Of a stretch of DNA of 64,000 nucleotides, positions 54,000-64,000 are shown piece after piece. The notes under the pieces were generated by a model, which was given only the letters and a program-made list of their open reading frames with translations, did no database searches and was not told the origin of the DNA. Position numbers and translations under genes: made by a program. Where the stretch lies: positions 17,538,644-17,602,643 of the forward strand of contig NC_092034.1 in assembly GCF_042242105.1 (NCBI RefSeq), read 5' to 3'. The stretch is from Pempheris klunzingeri (taxonomy: Eukaryota; Chordata; Actinopteri; Acropomatiformes; Pempheridae). Each line of letters opens with the position of its first letter. Positions within the stretch are counted from its first letter, which is position 1.

Positions 54000-56123
54000 A
54001 ATTGAACAGATACTTTGTTGGTTGGTCTTATCTCTAAAGCTCTGAAATTTCTCCCGTCATATTTATGCTCTGTTCGGTGTCCTGAAAAATTCCAGTGTGC
54101 TACATTTTCTGCAGAGCTTAACATTTGTACACTTCCTGTCAGAGCTGATGTAATGAAGATGATTCCTGAAAGTGCAAAGTGTGAGGACGTCGTTGTGAAC
54201 AAGTGAATGAGAGAGACATTTTGGACACAGCCTCTTACTGTTTAAATGTAGATAAAGTGTGTTTCCATCCACCTATCTTTAATGCATTTTCAACTTGTTT
54301 GCACAAAAACACGTAAAAACCGTTTTTTATGAAAACCTGAGCAGAAATTCTGGAAGTCCAAAGAAAGAATTTCTAAATATCGCAAAAATTGTTCCTCACA
54401 TCAAAGCTGGGCTAAGTAGTTTATTCATCAGAATATTGTAAATCGAGTGGCCTGAGAGAAAACCAGACTTCTGCACCTCCTCTTGGCTGCACTCAGGCTT
54501 TAGTGAGTCTGGCCTGTGACGGGAGGCTTTGGCCAATCACAGGTCTTCTCACAGATAGAGAGCGTTCCTATTGGCTGCTCTACAAACACAGACTCACATA
54601 CACGTCCCTCCAGTCAAACAAAGGAAGATGGACTCATCAGACAGAGTCCAACAGAGAGGACAGTCCTTATTATCATCATTATTATCAGACCTCATTTAAT
54701 ACATCCCGATACATCCAGATGTTGTGGAAGCAGATGTTCCTAATATTTAATATATAATATTTAACCATAACATCAGTCAAAGGCCTGTGGCTGTATGTTG
54801 ATTTAACGTTTATAACAATCCAAACTGGGGTGACTGAAGCTGCTAACTTCACTTTTCTGCATGTGTGAAGAGCGTGCAAGCCCATGCAGCCGGCCCATGC
54901 TCTTCAGGTGGAAGAGAACATTTCAAATCCATCTGCAGAGTGCAGTAGAGGGCTAATAGTTGAAATGAAAGGGAGAGATTTGAAGTACTGACCATACAAA
55001 GGGCAAAAATTAAATGTGACGTGGATAGATAAATAAATCAAACGACGTGTGTTTGAGTGCTTTATTGTTTTAGGAAAGTTAATGCCATAATAAAAATCCT
55101 CGGCCACATATTCTAAATATAAAACTGAGTGAGCAGCTTCACATTTTACAATCGTAGGCTATGAAAAGACTTGTATGTATCAGTGTCTAAAGAGAATTAA
55201 TGGAGAATAAGTCCATGATTTACAGTCTTTGGGACATTGTGTGATGTCCATCTTGCAGAGGAGAAGTGATGTGTGTGATGTGTGTCTCAGGTCTCAGTGT
55301 GTGCTTGATTGTATCAACTTTTGTACCCAACAAAGTGTGCTGCAGTGTTCTCAGTGGTTCTTTGCAGCATTCATTTGATTAAACAGTGTGTCAGTGTCGC
55401 GGTTACTTGTTGGTTCAAAGGACACAAACAAAGAGGACACAGTAAAATATGGAAATGTCTGTCCAGGTGTTTTGAATGAATGTTTCTATGGGAATGTTCC
55501 ATGTTTTTATGGGACAAATGGCATCACATTAACACCACTGCTTTTATTGTGAAGGACAGAGGCCCACTCATATTGTTTCCATGAATGCATGATGACTGAG
55601 TGCTCCTCCCATGTTTTTCCCTCTTACAGTTTATATCATTTATAAATGATATATTAATTCTATGCACTTTTCAACATGTTCACAAACATGTATTATTTTT
55701 CTCTGTTCTCATGAAATCAGAGAGTTAATGAAGCAGTTCTTAAATAATAACAAAGGGTACCATATCCTGTATGAGTACAAGGATAATAGTCCACCACCCA
55801 CTTATATGTCATGACAAAATGTTCTATATGTGCTACAGTAATGAAATGACATCAGCGTGTCCTGTGTGGGCTGTTTCACACGACCTGTCTGCTGCTTCAT
55901 CAGCTCATTTGCATCCGTGTGATTTACATATTTGGTTATTCTTGAAATGATATGCAAATTATTACCAGGAAATAATACTTACATAAGCATGTCAGCGCCT
56001 CACAGGACCTGTGACAACAACAGTTTATTCTTTTTTACTGAAGAGCTCGATTCCAACGTACAATGACAACGTAGTAACGAGCAGCAGCAGCTTAACGTGT
56101 AGATCATGAACGGTGTTTCTGAC
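54000..56123. other. lipoxygenase intron between the 5' UTR exon and coding exon 1, left part
   Basis: No gene or named repeat is recognised; AT-rich. Confidence 0.45.
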
Positions 56124-56124
56124 T

Positions 56125-56252
56125 AAAGAGTAGCAGACTATCATCCAAACTGAGCATTTCCTGCAGAAATATGTGACCCTCCTTAGATACATCAACATGA
56201 TGAGCTTATCTCAACACTAATGCTTGACTGCTGACAGTCTTGTTGTGGTTGT
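56125..56252. repeat. direct-repeat pair, first copy (upstream of lipoxygenase coding exon 1)
   Basis: 'gcagactatcatccaaactg' through 'gctgacagtcttgttgtggt' recurs in the same orientation at 57031-57136, on the other side of exon 1, with a 20-base difference in the middle. Confidence 0.88.
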
Positions 56253-56339
56253 GGTGGTTTCTAAAGTATCTCAGTTATGTGAACCCACTGAGCAGAGTAA
56301 ACCTAGAGTCAGAGCACACACAGTCAGCTGATAACCATC

Positions 56340-56660
56340 GTTGTCTCAGGGTGAAAAGACTGGGCTCCCAGTTCATCCCAAACGTGTTGGATGGGGTTTA
56401 GGGCAGGCGGGATGATACACAGCAAACCTCCACACCAAACTGGGAAAACAATGTCCTTATGAAAGTGGCTTTGTGGATGGAGGCATTACTGTGTTGACAG
56501 AGGAAAGACACAAACCAAACTGACACAGAACTGTACCATCTCAGATTGCACTGTATGCTAACCAGATCAGAATTCCACCTCCACAAACGTTGCAGTTGGC
56601 AAGATGTATACAGGCAAGAATTGGGATGGGATTTTTCACTGCAATACCACAACACTGTGG
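56340..56660. repeat. degenerate dispersed repeat, possibly Tc1/hAT-type DNA transposon remnant
   Basis: The block 'ccagttcatcccaaacgtgt' ... 'atggggttt' ... 'ccacaccaaactggga' resembles a very common fish repeat that I associate with DNA transposons. It is diverged and has no open frame. Family assignment is from memory and uncertain. Confidence 0.35.
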
Positions 56661-56773
56661 ACTGGCAAGGCTGAAATGATCAATGTCTCATCTGTAAGGC
56701 CTTTAAGTAGCCACATGCTGTCAGCTGAACCCTTGGTTTTCACCGTGTTCTGTGTGTGTGTCCCTGTCCCTAG

Positions 56774-59700
56774 ATGGAAGTCTACACTGTAACAGTAGCA
56801 ACTGGTACGTCAGAGTATTCAGGCACCAACAACTACATCTTTGTGACCCTGGTGGGGGAAAAAGGGGAGAGTGAACGCACCCTGCTGGACAACCCTGGAC
56901 TGGACTTCTGCCGAGGAGCAGTAAGTGTGTGTTTAGAATGGTGGTGTGATCACTTACTGATAAGAAAGAGCAAGAACATCATCTTTGAACTGACTGAATG
57001 GAAGGAAATGCTGAATATAGCTTCTATGCAGTAGAGTAGTAGACTATCATCCAAACTGACCTTCCTTCATCATACATCAACATGATGAGCTCATCTCAAC
57101 ACTAATGCTTGACTGCTGACAGTCTTGTTGTGGTTTTTGTTTTTCTTTCTCTTTCTCCATCGATGCATGTCTGTCAGGTGGATCAGTACAAGGTAACCAG
57201 CCCCTCACCTTTAGGTGCCCTGCTACTGGTCCGACTGGAAAAGCAGAAGTACTGGGTGGAGGATAACTGGTTCTGTAGCTACATCAAAGTGGAGCCTCCA
57301 GGCGGAGACAAAGTGCTAACTTTCCCCTGTTACCGCTGGCTTATAGGAGACATCGGGCTGGAGATAAGAGAGGGAACAGGTGGGAGTCATCAACATTCAG
57401 AACTAGTTGTAAATTAATTGTTGAAGTGCCTTTGAGCAAGACAGCCGACTCCAAACTGATCCAGTGGAGCTGCTCAGTTGCAGACTAGTTATCTTGAGTA
57501 GCAGTTCTTGTACTGCACCCATAGGAAGCAGGAAGCAAATTTCAAATTTCTCTTGATAGCCAAGCATCAAAAACTGTGTTCTATTTTTGTGACATGCAAA
57601 TTGAGTTTCTATGAGTCAGCATGTTGAAGTGTTCTGCAGTGCAAGACACTTGCTGCTGAGGCATGTGTGTGAAAGGACAGTCTCCTCCAACTTAGATTCC
57701 TCCTGAATGAATGCTGTGTGGGTGAGGATGTCATGGAAAAGAGCTTTGAGTGGTCGAAATGACTGACTGACTGAGATATAGTACAGTAAATATAAGTATC
57801 CACTTCAGCATGAGGTTGTCATTGATTGTAATCTTGGAACAAGGTAGGGATAAAGTTTTATAATGTCCAGTGCAAAAATCTGTGTATTTCATCCATGCCA
57901 TGGGTGGGTGGGTGAAAGATGATGCTTGTGGTCACTAAACAAGGCTTCAGATTAGGCTTCCTAATATCTTTGAATCGAACATGCTCCTATTGGGGCACTA
58001 GCCGTGAGTCCGTGCAGGTTGCTAAGGGTGCCCTCCGGTGTCTCTCTCCTCTACCTCTGTAGCAAAGACACTGAAGGACGACTCCTTACCTCAGCTGTTG
58101 GCGCACAGGAAGACAGAGCTGCAGGAGAGACAGACAACTTACAGGTCCAAGGCAACACTACAACACCAACACCTGGCTGTGGTAGATTAACATCTGTAAT
58201 CACACTGTGTGTTTCTGCCTTTCAGATGGGTCACATGGGCTCCGGGGATTCCCAGATGTATTGATGCTGAAACCGAAGCAGATTTACCCCAAGATGTCCG
58301 CTTTGATAATGAAAAGAGGAGCGACTTTGAACACTCCTTACACTATGCGTAGGTTGTGCGCGTGCACCCACTCACACACTGGCTTTGTCCTCCCGATGAG
58401 TTCTGACAATATACTGTATAATCAGCTTTCTATCCCTCACGTACACATGCCCCCTCCTTCTCATCAGCTTGCTGGAGTTGTCTCTGAAGAAGCTGGCCAT
58501 CAGGTTTGGGAAATCCTGGAATGACCTGGACGACTTCAAACGGATCTTCTGGAAGCTGCGAAGCCCCATAGCTGGTAGGTGGAAACACACCCACTGACTC
58601 TAGCGGTCCAGTTTGACAAATATGACCTCCTTATGCACCAACTGACCAGGATCATGGAGGTGTGACATGGAGGGGGGGTTTGCACTCCTCACACACAGCT
58701 ATAAACAACTGATGACAAGAGCATGAATGCCTTTGAGGAGACACTACCCAAGAGTGTATCCTGCTATCCTTACGTTGCTTTAAGATGTGTTCAGAGCAGG
58801 TCTTTGACTAGCTCGTCTGAAGCATACTGAAGCCTTTAGACCTGCTTTCTGAGACCAAAAGGCCTATGCTGACTCTAAAGTCAAAGCCAGGCTTTATCAT
58901 CACACCAGGTTACAGCCAGGTGTATAGAACACATTCATCATAAGAAAAAACACACATCATGTAGTGCATCAGTTTAGACAGTACGTACAGTGTCTAGATG
59001 CAGAGATCACATGTGCAATTCAGGCTACTCATTTCTGTACAAACAAAAGGGACATTACATTTTTCTCCTCTGAGCAGGAACTCAGAATCTCCAGCCTGAA
59101 GGTAGGAGCTCAGACTCCCTCTGCAGGGGCTCATCAGGACTCAGGAATTCAGAGTTATAGAGTCCTGATAACATTACTTTAGACCACAATACAGACTCAA
59201 TGAAACATCTATAGAACAAAGTTCTTACTGGAATGGACATCTTCTCTTTAGAAACTGCTTCCACATTTGGTTGGAAGCTCAGCCTGTTAACACATGGTAC
59301 CAAAATATGTGATTTCCACCAGGCAGGAGTAAGGCAACACAGGGATTTAACCGAAGGGTTCAGGCAGAGTAGAGTGCAGTCTGTTTCAGAAGCCCAAACC
59401 AAAAAACAAGGCAGAGATATAAGTCAGGTAAACAGGCACAGGTCAAACCAGCAACAGGTGAGTGGCAGACTGAGCAGGCTGGCAGCTGATTGGTTGATAG
59501 ACACGGGGAGTGGCAGTGGGTGTGGATGGTGTGTTGGTGGGGAGAGCTGGCAGGTGCTGACTGATGCATGAACAGAGGAGTGTGTGCAGGAAAAGCATAA
59601 TGATAATATGTCCTTAATATGTGCTTGATTGCTGTTAATCCCTGTAGATTCACTGATAATTGATTGGTTGAGAGGATAAAACAAGAACAAGAACAGGAGT

Positions 59701-62700
59701 GTTTAAGAGGCATCTCTGCAATCAAACCCAGTACAGAGTACAGCTATCTTAACAATGACACAAGCCTCATCCAGTGTGTGTGTGTGTGTGTGTGTGTTTG
59801 CCTCAGAGTACTGTATGGAGCATTGGAGGGAGGACTGGTTCTTTGGCTACCAGTGTATGAATGGCTCTAACCCGAGGATGATTCAGAGGTGCAAGAAGCT
59901 GCCAGAGAACTTCCCGGTCGCTCCTGACATGGTGCAGAGCTCCATGGTTCCCACCACCAACCTGGACAAAGAGCTGGAGGTTTGCGAAATGCTCCACATC
60001 TGCCACGTCTGCTCCTTCCCCCGTCAACGTCCTTCTTAATGTTTGCACTTCTCTCCCGTCCAGGCAGGGAATATCTATCTGTTAGACTATGCCATCATGG
60101 ACGGGATTCCCACCAACACGATCAGGGGTAAACCTCAGTACATCACCGCTCCGCTCTGTCTGCTGTACCAGCACCCAGATGAAGGACTCATACCTATTGC
60201 TATACAGGTATACATGTCGCTGATGCATCCTGAGGATACTGAACATGAGAATATTAAACTTGAAACTACTGAGTGTAAATCTGGAACAAGAGGAAATATA
60301 AAAGTGGAGAATAATAGTGCAAACCTGAGAAAACTTCATGAGAGTTTGTGAAAAGACCCACAAATACTGAACTAAACTTTTTTTTTAAATCTTAGAAGAC
60401 AGCTAGAGGGGCTGATGGCTGAGCTTCATGTAGTCTGGGATGTTGTAGATATATGAAATTCAAGTCTGCTCTGTGTAATGGAAGAGGACCGCCTGTGACA
60501 GTTTCCCCTCCTTGTCTTCAGCTAGAGCAGACTCCAGGCCTTGACACGCCTATATTCCTTCCCAGAGACCCCCCCCTGGCCTGGCTACTGGCTAAGATGT
60601 GGGTGCGTCACTCTGAGTTCCAGGTGTTCCAGCTGCTGTCTCACCTGCTCAGGACTCACCTGGTGATAGAAGTGTTTTGTGTGGCTACTCTGAGACAGCT
60701 GCCTGCTGTGCACCCTGTATATAAGGTAACCACGCAGTATTCACAACTTTGGTTTTCAGTTGGACGATTTAATGTCAGCATTGTTGTACTGATGTAATTA
60801 TTGCTGAGGAATTGTGCATTATACTGAATCTACCATGTGATCTACTAGAGGTAAGGATACCTGAGTAAGTTGTATTGACCAGTCACGCTGGAGCAAAAGG
60901 GACAGAACGCATTGACCAAATTTGCAATTTGGTCAATTCGTATGCAGATAACTGTTAACAGAGATTAGCAGAAGAATTCTCCCTAATGATCTGTCATCCA
61001 CATATCTGCACAGGAAGCACCAAGATACTGGCTCTTGTCCCCAGAGGCTAACTCTCACTGATGGGTACAGTCTGGTAGAGAGACAAGCTGCAGGAAACAG
61101 TCATGTTGTACCCTGAACACTTTTCTATGTCTTCCTGCTGCAGCTCCTCACCCCCCACCTGCGCTACACTCTAGAGATCAACTGTAGGGGGCGCACTCAG
61201 CTCATCTCCCCCAATGGCATCTTCAAACGGGTGTGTCACTCTGAAACTGAACTTTTGATTGAGATGATCAGTGTTTGAACTTATTTATGACTTGATATAT
61301 TTTGGGGGGCTGTTGTAGACCACAGACATAACGGACACATACATGATGACAGTGGCTTCTGGGGTGAAAGTCCTGTGTTTTATCCACCCAACCACCCCGA
61401 CCTCCTCCCTATGCACACTTTTCTTGCTCGTGATACTATGTCTCCTGACTCTGATGGCACATAAAAACATTATGCTAGTGGGGCATGTCCAGAAATAATG
61501 CTAGGAGGGGTACCTCCTAGGAGTCTGAAGCTCTCAAGCTGTCTTACCTCACATGTTCTCAGTGAGAATGGGTTGGCACTTATTAATCTTTGATGTCTTG
61601 AATGAGAGAAATGAAAAACAAAGTCACTTGCTGTGCTGAACAATCTAACAATGACTGATGGTGGTGCTCGTCATGGCGCTGGTGGCTGTGTGTGGGTGTA
61701 GGTTGTGTCCACAGGTGGTGACGGCCTTTTGATTCTATCTCAGAGGGAGTACAAGCTACTGACCTACCGCTCCCTCCAGCCTCACTACGACTTCACTGAC
61801 AGAGGAGTTTCCCAGCTCCCAAACTATTTCTACCGAGAACATGGCCTGATGCTGTGGGAGGCCATTCACAGGTACATCACACACACCGGGCTCCCACCAG
61901 CAGCTGGAAGGACACTACTGTTGGGTCTGCAGTATTCTGAAAAAGATCAGGGAATGTGGGATTCAAAGTAACAGTGAGAACATATTTTGCTGCATTCCAA
62001 ATGACACACTTAAGACTAGAACCCAGAGTGAATCATACCCATTTTGCTACAAGCTTCAAATCCCACCAGAAGTGTAGCGGCGTGTTTCAGAAGCATCCCA
62101 GAAGCTGCTCAGCGCTCCGCTCTGCTAAGGACGTGTCTGGTCTATTTCTGACAGAAGCCACAGCCAAGCAGCATAGATGCTCATAGATATGAGCGGGTTA
62201 ACTAATCAAGCAGACAAAGTGGAATTTAAAGCTTCGTAGAGGACGGAGCAAAACCAGATGGAGCACGACGGAGACGAGCCCAGTGGGTTTTTGGGGGGTT
62301 ACACAATACTGTTGCACGCATTATGCATTCAATTGGGACGCACTACTTTGTCATACCATTGGGCCTTAACCTTCCACCCTCTTGCTCATCCGCTTCTTAA
62401 GTATTACTTAGTAGTACTGTGGGGCTCATAGAGCAAGTGCACTTAGTGTCTCGGGCAGCTCTTCTAGACTTTCAAAATGTTCCTGGACCAAATGGCCACG
62501 CTCTAAAATGAAACATGTTTATCTGTACATCATACGAGGACGGCGTGATACTTAATGAAAATATCTAAAACAAATGGCCACATTCCGTCATCTCTCAGGG
62601 TTTTATGACACGTCCCTGCGGCTTGGTCTGTGCTTTCTTGGCAGCTCAGTCAATGTGACGCATCTTCCACTGCGCAGAGGATTGTGGGTCATGATATCCA

Positions 62701-63713
62701 GAGAATCAAGCTGGCTCCCATACAGTAAAATGCAGCTGGATGTCGTAGGTCATCCTGGTATCCTAATACATCAGAGACCGTCCTGAAGGGTGTCTTGAAA
62801 GATGGGAAACTGACCTTTAGAAATGATAATGGTGTGTAATTCTAACCAAGTGCTAAATCTCTATTTGGTTTAGGTGGCATTGTATTAATAGATGAGTTAT
62901 GTTTTTACGAAACAAACATCTGTTGAATATGGCTTGTCCAGTAGGCCCCCACATATAGACACAATTTCTGAAGTCTCCCATGAGTATTTTCTGACTTCCT
63001 CCTTTGCTCCTTTCATAATTACATAACTAAAGCCACTAGACTGCCTATAACACACCCTGGTTATTTGTTATTTGCCAATTCCACCTTTAACTTAATATAG
63101 TTGGACCATTTAGAGTCTTGGATTCTGCATTTCGATCCTAGGGGTCAATAAACACACAGAGAGAGGTTAGCCTCATCGCAGGGTGTCTGAAGTGTTAAGA
63201 TCCCCCACAGAAGTTCACTTAATGCCACTGATAATGAAGTCTGTAATTTGAGGACACCACTGAGGGACAAATGTATTTGTGCCACTTGAGTTACAACCCC
63301 CGTTAACTCTCTTGGCGGCTGTGGTTCGGAGGTAGAGTGGGTCGACCATCAATCTGGAAGTCGGTGACTCGATCCCCGGCTCCTCTGAGTCAGCATGTCC
63401 AAGTGTCCTTGGGCAAGACACTGAACCCCAACTTGCTCCTGAAGCAGCTTCAGTGTGTGAAAGAACAGTCTCCTCCAGTTTAGATTGCTCCCGAGTGAAT
63501 GATGTGTGAATGGGTGGATGAGGATGTGATGGAAAATGACTAGAAAGGTGCTGTACAGATACAGACCAGTTACCATTTACCATTCCCTCAGCTTTGTCTC
63601 AGGTATGGTGAGCCTGTACTACCAGTCAGACCGTGATGTGCAAGAGGACCTGGAGCTCCAATGCTGGATCAGAGACATATCACAGGAAGGCTTCACAGAG
63701 CTCCCCAACTTTG
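56774..63713 (+). CDS. animal arachidonate lipoxygenase (12/15/5-LOX type), 11 coding exons present, 3' end off the right edge
   Basis: Non-haem iron dioxygenase that turns arachidonic and related acids into hydroperoxides (known family role). Exons: 56774-56920, 57178-57379, 58063-58144, 58226-58348, 58468-58574, 59807-59979, 60064-60207, 60522-60725, 61144-61230, 61702-61871, 63592-63713; 520 codons so far, phases consistent. Lengths such as 202, 82, 123, 204, 87, 170 and 122 match vertebrate ALOX genes. An N-terminal PLAT domain ([30 protein letters not shown]) is followed by the catalytic domain: [43 protein letters not shown], and the iron ligands in SHLLRTHL (H-x4-H). [24 protein letters not shown] and [13 protein letters not shown] follow. 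The third histidine and the C-terminal isoleucine lie beyond the window. Sequence is closest to the ALOX12/15 group but shares features with ALOX5; the paralogue is not settled. Confidence 0.92.
57031..57136. repeat. direct-repeat pair, second copy (in the intron after coding exon 1)
   Basis: Partner of 56125-56252; it ends about 40 bases before the exon 2 acceptor, so it overlaps the likely branch-point region. Confidence 0.88.
57650..57770 (+). repeat. SINE fragment in a lipoxygenase intron
   Basis: 'gtgtgaaaggacagtctcct' ... 'tgaatgctgtgtgggtgagg' ... 'atggaaaa' follows the middle and 3' part of the SINE at 63314-63584 at lower identity, so it is an older copy. Confidence 0.65.
58575..59806. 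other. lipoxygenase intron 5
   Basis: 1.2-kb intron ending in a (TG)n tract at 59774-59798 followed by ttgcctcag. No other feature is recognised. Confidence 0.55.
60522..60725 (+). CDS. lipoxygenase exon 8 with two iron-binding histidines
   Basis: 68 codons from [18 protein letters not shown] to LPAVHPVYK. The [13 protein letters not shown] helix supplies the first two histidine ligands (H-x4-H), and the following ATLRQLP..HP is also family-typical. An intact catalytic helix argues that the gene is functional rather than a pseudogene. Confidence 0.92.
61872..63313. other. lipoxygenase intron 10, left part
   Basis: The longest coding-region intron of this gene in the window. Apart from the SINE at its 3' end, nothing is recognised. 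Confidence 0.5.
63314..63584 (+). mobile_element. tRNA-derived SINE ending 7 bases before the exon 11 acceptor
   Basis: Plus-oriented copy: tRNA-like head 'ggcggctgtggttcggaggt' with a mutated A box and a diverged B box (gactcgatccc). The body includes 'ccttgggcaagacactgaac' and the tail 'taccatttaccatt'. The last bases of the tail run into the 'ccctcag' acceptor of lipoxygenase exon 11. Confidence 0.88.
63592..63713 (+). CDS. lipoxygenase exon 11, acceptor flanked by a SINE
   Basis: Reads (S)[23 protein letters not shown] and ends ELPNF before G|gtaagt. Two AGs compete: ctcag at 63587-63591 keeps the frame from exon 10, whereas tctcag 11 bases further on would shift it. The first is therefore chosen. 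The 122-base length agrees with the family. Confidence 0.85.
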
Positions 63714-64000
63714 GTAAGTTAGTGATGTCCTGCATGTTCATCTGTGATACTTCTGTAAATACAACCAGGTTAAAAAGGACATTTCCAGACTTTATTTTAC
63801 AGCTGGGGGAAAATGAAGGCCTCCATACAGCTGTGTTAAAGCTGCATTAAATTCAAATATTGGCTTTTACCAGATTTACTTTATAACTACATGTATAATT
63901 GATGTCTCTATATGTACAGTTTATACTTCGTACTTTACATCTCATAGTGTTGGGGTTGTTAGCTTAGCACCCTTTTGGTACAGTTGGGAATTTTTTGTCT
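63714..64000. other. start of lipoxygenase intron 11, to the window edge
   Basis: AT-rich intron with no feature recognised. The remaining exons (with the third iron histidine and C-terminal Ile) are expected to the right. Confidence 0.6.

Noticed and set aside
63602..63603. tctcag|G acceptor for lipoxygenase exon 11
   Set aside because: It would shift the frame after exon 10 and lose [10 protein letters not shown]; the upstream ccctcag keeps the frame and gives the family-typical 122-base exon.

Overview
The window is nuclear DNA from a ray-finned fish, most likely a percomorph-type teleost. It holds spliced genes with vertebrate GT/AG introns, long CA/TG and GATA/GACA microsatellites, L2/Maui-type LINEs, a tRNA-derived SINE, a Gypsy relic and a transposon-like element with inverted repeats. 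There are no bacterial-style operons. Five protein-coding genes could be rebuilt exon by exon with consistent splice phases.

Layout. (1) 489-8815, minus strand: a CD99-like-2 gene (cd99l2), nine coding exons, 3' end beyond the left edge. One intron holds a Gypsy reverse-transcriptase relic, and a 146-base CA/TG tract touches the 3' splice site of the transmembrane exon. (2) 8816-18279: intergenic and repeat-rich. It contains a small palindromic element, an integrase-bearing element with inverted repeats (about 9320-10434), an AGTAAC-type minisatellite broken up by a SINE and a nearly full RT-coding L2 LINE, and about 830 bases of GATA/GACA repeat. (3) 18280-27321, plus strand: beta-arrestin 2 (arrb2), 14 coding exons, 405 codons. 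(4) 30044-31804, minus strand: Mediator subunit 11 (med11), three exons, with a 12-glutamine C-terminal tract. (5) 32002-48228, plus strand: pelp1, 19 exons, 1282 codons, sharing a 197-base CpG-rich divergent promoter with med11; intron 16 carries an antisense L2. (6) 48229-53500: intergenic, with an inverted-repeat pair around a SINE-in-L2 nest and a 16-bp minisatellite. (7) about 53600-63713, plus strand: an animal lipoxygenase (alox12/15/5-like); a probable 5' UTR exon and 11 coding exons are present, and the 3' end lies beyond the right edge. A SINE sits seven bases from the acceptor of exon 11.

The genes do not form one pathway. alox, pelp1, arrb2 and med11 are also neighbours in the human 17p13 region (from memory), so this is a conserved synteny block with rearranged order and orientation. 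I found no prokaryote-like system, CRISPR array or rRNA gene. The most interesting points are splice sites built from or touching repeats (cd99l2 exon 8, alox exon 11), the Ginger/Gypsy-type integrase between inverted repeats, the changed AP-2-binding tail of arrb2, the med11 polyQ tract, the med11/pelp1 bidirectional promoter, and the G-rich minisatellite in pelp1.
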